64,000 bases of DNA from Prorocentrum cordatum (Eukaryota; Sar; Dinophyceae; Prorocentrales; Prorocentraceae). Below the pieces are notes generated by a model. That model did not search any database, had not been told where the DNA came from, and saw only the letters and a list, made by a program, of their open reading frames with translations. The stretch's first letter is position 1, and each line of letters opens with the position of its first letter. The translations under genes and the position numbers were made by a program. The stretch is from positions 2,501 through 66,500 of the forward strand of contig CAUYUJ010019886.1 of the NCBI GenBank assembly GCA_963575745.1. Reading direction: 5' to 3'. Below are positions 8,901 to 16,135 of this stretch, in pieces.

Positions 8901-10012
8901 TCAGGCTGCCAAGGTAACCCTTTTATTCCGGTGATCTCGGCAATATTCCATCTTTCCGCATCACTTCCTTTTCTTTTAAACTCGTGCGCCTTAATTGCAC
9001 CATTGGGCGTCCCAATAATTAGCTCTTGACTTTTCTCGTTTATGCCTAGAAACACTCCACTTTCCCATCTCATTTCGAGCTTCTCGCGGCCTTTGTGTGC
9101 AGGTGTCTTCAAATACATGACACACTCACCAAACTCAGGAATTTGCTTGTTAAACTTTCTTCCCCTGCACCTCTCATGGGCCGTCTTCCCATCCGTGTCT
9201 ATTGTGAACTTGTTAATCAAAGAGGACGCGTAGCTCACCAGCCAAGGTATTATCTGATGGCTTTCACCAAACTCAGTCTTATAATTGGCATCCAAGGCGC
9301 TCTTTAACGTTCTGACCTGACCCTGCACTGTCCTAACGGCTCTCTCAATTTCGCCGTTGGCCTTTGAGTCGCCTACTGGGCTAACTTCAACTCCCATGTC
9401 AAGATCACGCGAAGCTTTAATCCTATTAGCCAGTGCCGTGATTGCCGCTTCTCCATCACTTTTGAGTATCACCTTCTTGTATCCGGTAAAACTTATCATG
9501 TCACATCCCACTTTTACCGAGTACGAGTCCACTCCCTTTTTCATCAACACTCTGCTCCAAGTTAATTTGGTCTCTCTGCAATGCATGACCAAAATTGGAT
9601 TGCCATTGCTGGCGCTTTCACCTTCATCCTTTCTTCCTTTAAGCCACATGTAGTCCATTGAAATCACTGGCACGTTTCCGCTCCCCTCTCTTTTGCGTCT
9701 GCGGCGATTGCGCCTGCGCGCTTTCCCTCTAACGCAATGCGGGCACCAGCTTCGGTAAGGCAAATGCGTCGTGTTATGCGCTTCAACTTCCTCCTTTGAG
9801 GGCCTCATATCACAGTAAACTTTCTCTGGTAACTCCGCTTCATCACTCACAAATACATCTTCCACATCACTTAACTCACTCTCGTTGCCCCCACTTTCAC
9901 TCCCTTCGTCTCCTTCGGTATTAAAGACGTTTAAGTTTTCGCTTGGTCTTACGGGTGATGGGGGGCTTAGTAGAACAGATCCGCCTCCAGGGTTCCCGGC
10001 CGCGGAAAACCC
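5921..10012 (-). CDS. pol: Copia pol: integrase, methyltransferase-like insert, zinc ribbon and reverse transcriptase
   Basis: The frame is open from just after a stop near 10016. Numbering from the codon at 9865, the integrase has an HHCC finger (H30, H34, C41, C44) and catalytic D71, D137 and E174 in NGEIER. A long acidic linker follows. Near residue 704 a module begins with VVSPMCAAFSRLQ and later FEHPAGATSW (about 757-767), resembling C5-methyltransferase motifs. About residue 992 there is a CxxC...CxxC ribbon (CCACEHEGW, CAACERTG). The RT has D1159 in FVDIKRAYFYAP and the D1241-D1242 pair in VHGDDF. The frame ends at TGA 5923-5921 before RNase H. It relates to the protease frame by a -1 shift at 10012-10006. 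Confidence 0.9.
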   Translation of the reverse strand, partial: GFSAAGNPGGGSVLLSPPSPVRPSENLNVFNTEGDEGSESGGNESELSDVEDVFVSDEAELPEKVYCDMRPSKEEVEAHNTTHLPYRSWCPHCVRGKARRRNRRRRKREGSGNVPVISMDYMWLKGRKDEGESASNGNPILVMHCRETKLTWSRVLMKKGVDSYSVKVGCDMISFTGYKKVILKSDGEAAITALANRIKASRDLDMGVEVSPVGDSKANGEIERAVRTVQGQVRTLKSALDANYKTEFGESHQIIPWLVSYASSLINKFTIDTDGKTAHERCRGRKFNKQIPEFGECVMYLKTPAHKGREKLEMRWESGVFLGINEKSQELIIGTPNGAIKAHEFKRKGSDAERWNIAEITGIKGLPWQPDPSTAGMELQSRIMVPMDLPEQQLTAPETKPLIARGIAVKKHEYLKMGPTPGRDGCKCLVRGDKEHKPHNADCRARVIEWLKKQESPSIQARLASAQLRLESKSRAPENREQESESQAKKLRINVPPPPSAKVEEPKDEWVIKGNKVICQHRRPRKELAFPTNGGCPVDWDKLKPKRYTHAIMIDGGKIHEHEDAWYGEDGDDQTWAMGNPFNGYWTGWTEFEVEDEEMNYPPSKPIKRKAEDDHDEEDQQATQHRQLDMEQDEEMSEVNDIRLGLNMMGFDSELVEWLTSGELNIVRQLNEVRRATRLYGACQHETQAHVTEAYSPVRVTGMAEKMGLIPGLAMDLTTRDQHGNPWDFNVPAMRVKAKKIVKSKAALLLVVSPMCAAFSRLQTFNFERLGADRVKQMLDYGIKHLTFAMELCEIQRRNGLYFLFEHPAGATSWGTSTVQRLLRNKDVKVYDGDVCCYDLKQIVKGEEMFIKKPTKFMTNSSAIGHELSWKCKGQHRQMELTGGGRTHRSEVYPDKLCRAILKGLVKQMKIDGRQGGTFKEEEATSMEVDEEEQSEAQISEINWACEHENEDRKHKHQLTCTRRDYGTQRLMLPGPSGPQWSSRIRRITADKDTGKIIEDRPVNEITGKERRRMFKKGPVNTSTTFTYEAVGEIAPHRWKCCACEHEGWLKTPSTCAACERTGTVNPLPMNMINVVHAENGEITQAWDDVTGNELDPKLTVKARQEEMEQFRKHKVYEKVKEEVCWQITGKAPIGTRWIDINKGDELGPDHRSRLVAQQVKYNSKEKNIFAATPPLEAQKLLFSMAVTEGVGFTNGEREKGFKLAFVDIKRAYFYAPAKKDIFIRLPDEDYEPGMCGKLLKSMYGTRDAASNWEDCYMDFANEAGFKSGIASPCVFKHESRALWLTVHGDDFTLLGGDHDLDWFENKIKEEFEVKVRGRLGPGKEDMKAIRILNRIVEWTKEGLRYEADQRHAEIIVKELELE

Positions 10013-10398
10013 TCAGCTGCGCTCACTTCACTCCTGGGATTGACGGCCTCCGCTGGTCCCTTCGGTACCGTGATGTTGAACTGGAACGTGCCATTCTTCT
10101 CATGAATGGTTGTGGACTTGCCGGTCGTCTTGTTCATGATGTGGCTCAGGGATCTCCCGTTAAGATCCTTGTCGAACACCACTCTATTTCCAGCGTTTAC
10201 CATCTCTCTGACAGATCCCAGGACTTTGTTGACTTCTGCTACCTGGATCGGCATACTGACGGCGTTCCCATGCTCATTTTTACCTGTGATCACTCGTTGA
10301 CCATAATTCTTTATCGTGGTCCCATTTGCTGCACTGTAGTGTCGCCCCTGCTTTGACGCGTCCGTATGCTTAATAGGGAAATGAGTGCCAAGTTTGGG
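9967..10398 (-). CDS. pro: Aspartic protease body, -1 frame relative to gag
   Basis: The frame carries the protease core after the active-site loop, including SKQGRHYSAANGT and a KNYG stretch, then a hydrophobic strand and HIMNKTTGKST. It ends at TAA 9969-9967. The active-site DSGA lies in the gag frame just upstream (about 10426-10415), so a complete protease needs a -1 frame change. The switch falls on C CCA AAC at 10398-10392. At its own 3' end the frame overlaps the integrase frame for about 45 bases, again with a slippery heptamer, G GGT TTT. It could be a genuine separate pro frame or an indel-damaged copy. Confidence 0.75.
   Translation of the reverse strand, partial: PKLGTHFPIKHTDASKQGRHYSAANGTTIKNYGQRVITGKNEHGNAVSMPIQVAEVNKVLGSVREMVNAGNRVVFDKDLNGRSLSHIMNKTTGKSTTIHEKNGTFQFNITVPKGPAEAVNPRSEVSAAEGFPRPGTLEADLFY
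10006..10012 (-). promoter_or_regulatory. Candidate -1 slippery heptamer G GGT TTT (pro to pol)
   Basis: In protease frame the minus strand reads GAG GGT TTT, fitting X XXY YYZ. The pol frame opens only after a TGA ending just upstream, and the protease frame closes about 40 bases downstream, so the switch window is narrow. A weak 5-bp stem can be drawn downstream. Confidence 0.45.
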
Positions 10399-11219
10399 AG
10401 TCCCACTGTGTTGTATGCGCCGGAGTCTACGGTAACCACGATCGTCTCATGCGTTGCACTTGGTGGTGGCACCGCGTTAATCTCTGGATCACAGCCCCGC
10501 ATCTCAATTAGCCCAATTTCCTTGCACTTCTCCAGCCAACTTTTTTCCTGCCTTACGCTTTTACTTATTCTCTGGTCCCATTGACTAGTATGATTACAGT
10601 CCCCGTCGCACTGGTGTTCCTGATAAATTCTTTTCAAATTCATCGCGTTGTTACGTGCCGTTTTCTTTCTGGCGTAATAGGGCAGGTCCCATTTCTCGTT
10701 GACCTCCTCGATTGCGGGCTGGTCTAGCGGCACGTTCATTGCTTCCTTCATCTCAACGCTGAGAACATGCTGCGGTTGGCCGAACGAGGTGGTTTGTTCA
10801 CTCTCAGTGTTCACTACAGGTTTCTCTTGCTCAACTTCGTTGGCGGTCTTCTTGGGGCCCGGACAGTGAATGGCGATATGCCCTTTTGCGCCACACTTGT
10901 AACACTCACGCTCGCTGTGCGGGGTGAACTTTCCTTGGCCTCCGTAGCCTCCACCCCACGAGCTACTTCCTTTACCGCCCTGTTTGCCTCCGATCTTACC
11001 TTTCACATAGGATCCGTAAGTGGCTCGGTAACCTTTGCCTTTTCCGCCCTTGCCACCTTTACCTCCTTTGGTGAACTGTTTAGGTCTTGTGCAGTTTCTG
11101 GCTAAATGGCCCATGCCTCCACAATTGTAACACCTGGGGCCCGCTCCTTTACCTTTGCCTTTGTTTACGGCGTCAATTTCTTCACATTCTCCACCGTCGC
11201 TCTCATTGGCCCAGGACCC
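10311..11219 (-). CDS. gag: Gag nucleocapsid with two zinc knuckles, plus protease active site
   Basis: This is in the same frame as the upstream gag, after a TAG. It contains two CX2CX4HX4C knuckles: CYNCGGMGHLARNC near 11130-11090 and CYKCGAKGHIAIHC near 10915-10870. They are separated by a Gly/Lys-rich basic stretch typical of an RNA-binding nucleocapsid. An acidic linker and a His/Cys-containing stretch follow, then the aspartic protease active site VTVDSGAYNTVG near 10430. The frame ends at TAA 10313-10311 about 80 bases beyond the slippery site. The first ATG (11114) is inside the first knuckle, so this segment is a continuation of gag and not a separate gene. Confidence 0.85.
   Translation of the reverse strand, partial: GSWANESDGGECEEIDAVNKGKGKGAGPRCYNCGGMGHLARNCTRPKQFTKGGKGGKGGKGKGYRATYGSYVKGKIGGKQGGKGSSSWGGGYGGQGKFTPHSERECYKCGAKGHIAIHCPGPKKTANEVEQEKPVVNTESEQTTSFGQPQHVLSVEMKEAMNVPLDQPAIEEVNEKWDLPYYARKKTARNNAMNLKRIYQEHQCDGDCNHTSQWDQRISKSVRQEKSWLEKCKEIGLIEMRGCDPEINAVPPPSATHETIVVTVDSGAYNTVGLPNLALISLLSIRTRQSRGDTTVQQMGPR
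10392..10398 (-). promoter_or_regulatory. Candidate -1 slippery heptamer C CCA AAC (gag to pro)
   Basis: In gag frame the minus strand reads CTC CCA AAC TTG, fitting X XXY YYZ. It lies exactly where the protease homology leaves the gag frame for the -1 frame. Loss of one A from an AAAA run would look the same. Confidence 0.45.
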
Positions 11220-12575
11220 CTAATTCCACGATCCATCTTCTGACCACCAGTTTCCATCTTCATCAACCCATCCTGTTTGGTCCCAAACATTTTCGGACCC
11301 TTGACTCATCTCGTTGACGTTCCCAATGTCCATTGCATCCTTATTTTTCGTATCTGAGTCAAGTTTCTTTTTACGCGCCCAGTCTTCGCACTTTGAATAC
11401 AATTTCTGAAATGAGTCAATGTTAAGCGCGTCGGGCGTTCGCCAACATGCCTGCTGCCATTCGTCGAACCAGCCATTCGCGCGCACCATTATGGCCCTGA
11501 GTGCGGTGACTTTAAAAGGAAGAGGCAGCGAGTAATCTTTACCATATTTCTCAAGATTTTCTGCCAATGCGCTCCATTCCTCAAGTCGGGTAACGGTGTC
11601 AGTGATCTTCTTGGGCGGCTCAGGATTCATGGCATGCGTCATCTTTGATGATAAGGTCGCTCCGGTTACCGCCGAGTACCATTTGTAAACCTTCTGCCAA
11701 GCCATGATTCCATCTCCATCCATCAGTCCCTTTAATTTTCCTCTGGCTTCCGCACCTTCAAGTTTCTCGTTCAGAATGTACCATTAGTCTTCATCCGTCT
11801 GAGTTTTGTCTCCCTCGGTGAACTCATATTCGCCTTTGTTGTCGTCCTCGGCCTGTTTGGCTTGATTCGCCTTCAGGTACTCGCTTGCAGTTAATCGGCC
11901 GTTCATTATGCGTATAATGTCGTCATCGTCCTCCTCTGGTACGACTCCGTCAGGTGTCTCCAACTTCTTGTTTAGCATTTTCAGTGCCGGCCGGTAACTC
12001 GGCTTCACTTGGGCTAGTGCGTCCAAGAACTTGTCGTCCCAGTCTCTGAACTTTGCTCTTTCCCCACTGAAGTTCTTTAGCGCCTGTAATGCTTTATATT
12101 CGCTTATCGGTTTACTGCTCCCGTGTTTGCTTCCGCTTCCTCCTTTAATCGCTTCCGAGATCTGACCAAACCTTTCGATCAACTTTTCTTGTACTTCACT
12201 GTTGGTCTCCAATTCGGTGACTCTTTCCACCAATCTGCGAGCATCCCTTTCGAGTGCAGCGTTTCTCTTCGTGATCGCTAACAGCATGCTGTTGGTCTTG
12301 TGGGCACTCTGTAACATTTGGAATGCTTCGGCGTTCGATACCTCCCTTCGATCCTGTGTCACTCGCTCGTTAATGAACGTTGCGAGTCCGAAATGGTTCG
12401 CGAGTAGCGCCGTCTGAACGTAACTGAAGTCTCCGTTCAGGTATGCTTGCTCGCACAGATCGTTGAAGCGATTCGGGTCCATGTTGACCCATGCATCTCT
12501 GTCTGCCGGCACATTGAGATTAACTGGCGGGTCGCCCTGCCCAGGTCTGGCCGCAGCTGCCGCTGCCGCCGCCAT
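11220..12575 (-). CDS. gag: Gag N-terminal and capsid region, with in-frame TAA
   Basis: The ATG at 12575 lies 22 bases inside the 5' LTR, in context GCCATGG. The N-terminus is Ala-rich, followed by a helical, coiled-coil-like segment and a capsid-like region (KALKNFSG and RDWDDKFLDAL style motifs). An in-frame TAA at 11786-11784 interrupts it, but homologous-looking capsid sequence continues without a gap (WYILNEKLEGAEARGKL) up to a TAG at 11222-11220. Total span is about 450 codons. Gag coats the RNA and forms the particle. Both stops could be reached by one C-to-T change from Gln codons, but any stop codon can be explained that way. Confidence 0.85.
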
Positions 12576-12580
12576 GGCAA

Positions 12581-12596
12581 CCGCGCTCCGCTACCA
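12581..12596 (-). promoter_or_regulatory. tRNA primer binding site
   Basis: Directly inside the 5' LTR the minus strand reads TGGTAGCGGAGCGCGG. TGG complements the CCA of a tRNA, and TGGTA-type sites are typical of initiator tRNA-Met priming in copia elements. The exact tRNA cannot be assigned without the host tRNA set. Confidence 0.75.
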
Positions 12597-12771
12597 TGCA
12601 AAACCCCGAGGAGGGTTCTGCACGGGAGCCTGGCAATAATGATAACGATAGGTCACCTTTATACTCCCGAACGGCAAAGCAGGTCTATGTAGCTTCGGCC
12701 GTTAAACACTTGAGCCAAAGGCAGCAGGGTTGCTATTCCTCCCCTGTCACACGCACGCTTGCATGTTAACA
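12597..12771 (-). repeat. 5' LTR of the copia element
   Basis: This is the 175-bp partner of 2019-2193, identical by eye and TG...CA bounded. It should contain the promoter and the R region, but no motif is obvious. The DinoSL-like GCCTTTGGCTCAAG is at 12722-12709 in sense orientation. Confidence 0.95.
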
Positions 12772-13137
12772 CCTTCTCCTCCTCCTCCTCCTCCTCCTCC
12801 TCCTCCTCCCTCTCCTCTCCTCTCCTCTCCTCTCCTCTCCTCTCCTCTCCTCTCGTCTCCTCGCCTCCTCCTCCCCTCCCCTCCTTCTGCTCCTCTTCCT
12901 CCTCCTCCTCCTCTTCTTCCTCCTCCTCCTCCTCCTCCTCCTTCTCCTCCCCCTCCCCCTCCTCCTCCTCCTCCTCCTCCTCCTCCTCCTCCTCATCCTC
13001 TTCCTCCTCCTCTCCTCCTCCTCCTCCTCCTCCTCCTCCTCCTCCTCCTCCTCCTCCTCCTCCTCTCCTCCTCCTCGTCCTCCTCGTCCTCCTCGTCCTC
13101 CTCGTCCTCCTCCTCCTCCTCCTCCTCCCCCTCCCTT
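12772..13137. repeat. (CTC)n tract between the copia element and LINE 1
   Basis: The first five bases are the right target duplication CCTTC. The rest is a nearly pure pyrimidine tract (CTCC, CTC and CTT units) ending in CCCTTTCCTGCAG, which resembles a long polypyrimidine tract plus a 3' splice acceptor next to LINE 1. Confidence 0.85.
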
Positions 13138-13233
13138 TCCTGCAGCCGTGCTGCCCCCTCGAGAGATTCAGGGGGTTGCGAACGCGAGAACTCAGCGCGG
13201 CACCGCGTTCGCGGGCCTTGTTGTTCGAGTCTT

Positions 13234-13328
13234 GCCAGCAGGCAGTCCGCTGCTGGCCTTCAGCTCCCGCGGGAGGCCCCGCCAGCAAGCAGTCCGCTGC
13301 TGGCAGCCCTCCGTCTGCTCCCGCGGGA
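13234..13328 (+). repeat. Duplicated segment in the LINE 1 leader
   Basis: Two imperfect copies, 13234-13275 and 13281-13328, each run from GCCAGCA(G/A)GCAGTCCGC to CTCCCGCGGGA. Each contains a short inverted repeat (GCCAGCAG/CTGCTGGC). They end just before the ORF1 ATG at 13336. Confidence 0.75.
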
Positions 13329-13335
13329 GCGCTCC

Positions 13336-14496
13336 ATGGCCAATGACGACGATGTCCTACTGGGTCCTCGTCGTCCTGAGTGGGCTTGTGGGCGGTGCGG
13401 AGCCGCTCGCAACTGGGCCAGCCGCATTCGCTGCAGATGCGGCAACGCGGCGCCCGCCCACATCCGCAGTCGCGCCCAAGAGGCGCACAAGAAGCAGTTC
13501 GCCGCCAAGTCCGAGTCTGGAGGTGGAGGTGGGCGTGGAAAAGGCAAAGGTAAAGGCAAAGATGAATCGGGTGGACTACTTCGTGTACAGGCGCAGTTGG
13601 ACGAGTTGGTCAAAGCGCTTGGACGTGGAGAGTTACCTGATAAGTCTGACAAGTCTGAGGGTAAACCAAAGCGAGCTCCTTGGTACAAAGATCAGGTCAC
13701 TCGAGATCGAGAAGCCGCTGAAGCTGCTCAACAGGCCGACCCTGGTTCCGACGATGCGAAGAGAGGTCGGTTGGTTGTGCAGGCTAATGAGTTGGAGGAG
13801 TCGCTCAAAAAGGTCTCATCTGGTGATGAATTTGATGAGCTGCGTTCCAGTATCAAGGCAAAGTTGGAAGCACTACGTGGTAATATCAAAGAGCTACGGA
13901 ATCCCACCACGGCGCACAGGAGGGCCACCAATGAGTTGCAGCGTGCACGACAAGCGGTGGCCCGACAAGCAAAAGAGTTGGAAGAGAAATGAAAGCAGTT
14001 TGAAGAGTTGCGTCAATCGATTGAGGAGCGTAAGACGAAGCTCGAGACCAAGCGTGTTGTAGTGGCAGAGTTGGTTACCGAAGTTGCTCGTACATCTGCT
14101 CTGCTGGCTGCTGAGTCTGGTGAGGCGAAGGAACCTTCAGCAGGCATCAAGATCGAGATCGACAACCTCGACCAGATGTACACCAAGTATGAAGGTGTCG
14201 AGGCCTTCTTCAAGAGTGCTGCGTGGGTGGAGATCCAGAAGAATATTCGTGTGGTTGGCCCTGTTGATGGCAGTGTTGGGGCTTCAGCTGCAAGTGCTCC
14301 TGGAGGTGCTGCTGCTGCGGGGCCCCCTGACAGCGAGATGCCTGAAGCTCCCACTGGTGACACCGCCAACGACAAGCGCAATTACTCTGAGCTCGACGCC
14401 AACAGTTTGCAGGAGCTCTGGAGTGCAGGAAGCTTCGAAGACTTCCAGGCTAAGATTAGCGAGATGCAGGTCAAGAGGCACAAGTGCGGCTCCTAG
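13336..14496 (+). CDS. LINE 1 ORF1: CxxC finger plus coiled coil, with in-frame TGA
   Basis: The ATG is in good context (CTCCATGG). Residues 16-36 (WACGRCGAARNWASRIRCRCG pattern) resemble a RanBP2-type finger: W, CxxC, an N about five residues on, then a second Cys pair, here with only one residue between the cysteines. A Gly/Lys-rich basic stretch follows, then a long heptad-like coiled coil. TGA at 13990-13992 falls inside the coiled coil and the heptads carry on beyond it to the TAG ending at 14496, giving 386 codons overall. LINE ORF1 proteins bind the element RNA. LINE 2 ORF1 has the same layout. Confidence 0.8.
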
Positions 14497-14536
14497 CCCT
14501 CGCGCTGCTTCGGCAGCGGCCTTGGCGGGCAAGGTG

Positions 14537-16135
14537 ATGCCGCGAGTGACTGGATTGCGACCGAAGATTGAGGTTCCCACAGCCCCTTCACTGCTGACGG
14601 CGCCGTCGCACATGTTGGAGTCATTCAATGCCAATGGTGGTAAAAGGACTCTCAAAAAACGACTTCAGCGTTCGTGTGCTATGGTAGTCATGGTCCAGGA
14701 GACGGGCTATCTGGAGAGCGAGCTCGAGCCGCTGCAGACGTGGATCAGTGGACGAGGATGGCATATGTTGGCACTGCCTGCACTTCCCTCTGCTGGAGTA
14801 CTGCCGACAGCTGGAGTCGCAATCTTTGTTCGTAGTCAATGTGGAGTTCGTGTTCCCCCTGGCCTTTGTGAACAGGTGGTTCAGCATCGAGTGCTACATG
14901 TGGTACTGGACCTGCCAGGATGGCCGCCGTTGCACGCCATCAACCTCTACCTCGTGCCGAGCATCGGCGCGACCACTCTGAACGCCAAGTATTTAGCTGC
15001 AGTTGGCAGGCGTTTCAGTGGGGTGGAGGGGCCTTGCTTAGTCGGGGGGGATTGGAACATGACACCTAGTGCTGTTGAAGCATGTGGCTTCAGTGCTCTT
15101 GCTAGTGCTACCCTCGTCTCCCCATCACACTACACGTGTAGAGGAGGGACGGGTTCTTCTGTCATCGATTTTTTCGGGCTCAATGATCCGTGCATGCGAG
15201 CGTTCAAGGCAGTAAGCGTTGACAAGAAGTGGACGGTTCGTCCACATCGACCAGTAATCTTGGAGCTTGCGAGTAACGGGCATGGTACCCAGCATTTGGT
15301 ATACACTGCCGCACCCAAGCTTCCAGTCACGGACCCCATTGGACCTCAGCCTGCTCCCCCTAGTTGGTCGTTCGTTGAGGGTCTCGTCGATCGTTGTTCG
15401 GAGTTGGCTCATGATGAGCAGGCTGATCCTGGGGTTGCTTTCGGAGTTTTAAGTGCTGCCTGGGGCCATTTTGCCAAAAGAACTGCCAGGTACGTAGCTG
15501 AGTGCACGGGAACAGATGCTACGAACTTTGCAGGCTTCGGTAGAGATATCGCTCCGAGGTGGGTAAGCGTTGACTACCCCGTCCCCAACATCTCGGAGAA
15601 GGTTCTGCTTGCTGAGGGGTGGTCTTGGTTGCGCAATGCTGTGCAGACCCTTCTCCAGATGTCGTCTCACGACGAGGATGTCGAGCAGCAGGTCCTGCAT
15701 GCTAATGAGGTTGCCACCTTTGCTGCTGACGACTATCCAGGATTTGGTCTCAGTGCTAGGCTAGATAACTCCTGTAAGCATGCACGTGAGTTGTTTGATG
15801 ATGGGCATCTTGATAAGGATGCTGTTCTAGAGTTTCTCGAGCAGATTACTGAAGATGTTGAAGCTGCCCAGAGAGCTGCTAATCGCGAAGCTGATGCCGA
15901 TTGGAATGATTGGTGTGAGACTGCGTCAATAGGGGGAGCCAGGGGCCTACATAGGATCACCAAGGTTCGGAGTGCGTGTCCCCCCACGGTCGTCCATGAT
16001 CCTTTAGGCCCCACGGCTGACCCCCATAGCGTTGTGCAGCATGAAGCTCGCGTGTATCAGGCGCTCTGGAAAGCTGGGGCGATTCCCCCTCAGGCATGGA
16101 TACCTGATAGAGTCTTTTCCAGTCGCGAGCGTTGA
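14537..16135 (+). CDS. LINE 1 ORF2, endonuclease half
   Basis: The ATG at 14537 follows the ORF1 stop by about 40 bases; the frame is open upstream as well. It is an APE-type endonuclease that nicks the target DNA for target-primed reverse transcription. The catalytic glutamate is in VMVQETGY, the GDWNMTP motif at about 15050, SSVIDFFGL for the catalytic Asp, and VRPHRP for the catalytic His. About 270 residues of linker follow. The frame ends at TGA 16133-16135, while RT continues in the +1 frame from roughly 16105. A single-base insertion in a T run (CTTTTCC) is the simplest explanation. Confidence 0.85.
   Translation: MPRVTGLRPKIEVPTAPSLLTAPSHMLESFNANGGKRTLKKRLQRSCAMVVMVQETGYLESELEPLQTWISGRGWHMLALPALPSAGVLPTAGVAIFVRSQCGVRVPPGLCEQVVQHRVLHVVLDLPGWPPLHAINLYLVPSIGATTLNAKYLAAVGRRFSGVEGPCLVGGDWNMTPSAVEACGFSALASATLVSPSHYTCRGGTGSSVIDFFGLNDPCMRAFKAVSVDKKWTVRPHRPVILELASNGHGTQHLVYTAAPKLPVTDPIGPQPAPPSWSFVEGLVDRCSELAHDEQADPGVAFGVLSAAWGHFAKRTARYVAECTGTDATNFAGFGRDIAPRWVSVDYPVPNISEKVLLAEGWSWLRNAVQTLLQMSSHDEDVEQQVLHANEVATFAADDYPGFGLSARLDNSCKHARELFDDGHLDKDAVLEFLEQITEDVEAAQRAANREADADWNDWCETASIGGARGLHRITKVRSACPPTVVHDPLGPTADPHSVVQHEARVYQALWKAGAIPPQAWIPDRVFSSRER

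Larger units (their letters stand above)
2014..12776 (-). mobile_element. Complete Ty1/copia-type LTR retrotransposon with extra ORF3
   Basis: The element reads right to left. A 175-bp 5' LTR lies at 12597-12771 and a 3' LTR at 2019-2193. By eye they are identical, both begin TG and end CA, and they are flanked by the 5-bp duplication CCTTC (2014-2018 and 12772-12776). The primer binding site and polypurine tract sit immediately inside the LTRs. Internal order is gag, zinc knuckles, protease, integrase, methyltransferase-like insert, RT, RNase H, then ORF3. Integrase before RT defines the Ty1/copia order. Identical LTRs suggest recent insertion, yet the coding frame has three in-frame stops and two frame changes. 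Either this is a recently mobilised defective copy or expression uses recoding. Confidence 0.95.

Noticed and set aside
11220-11222. TAG in gag as a retrovirus-style gag-pol readthrough stop
   Set aside because: It lies upstream of the zinc knuckles, so termination would remove the nucleocapsid; a readthrough gag-pol junction would be expected after it.
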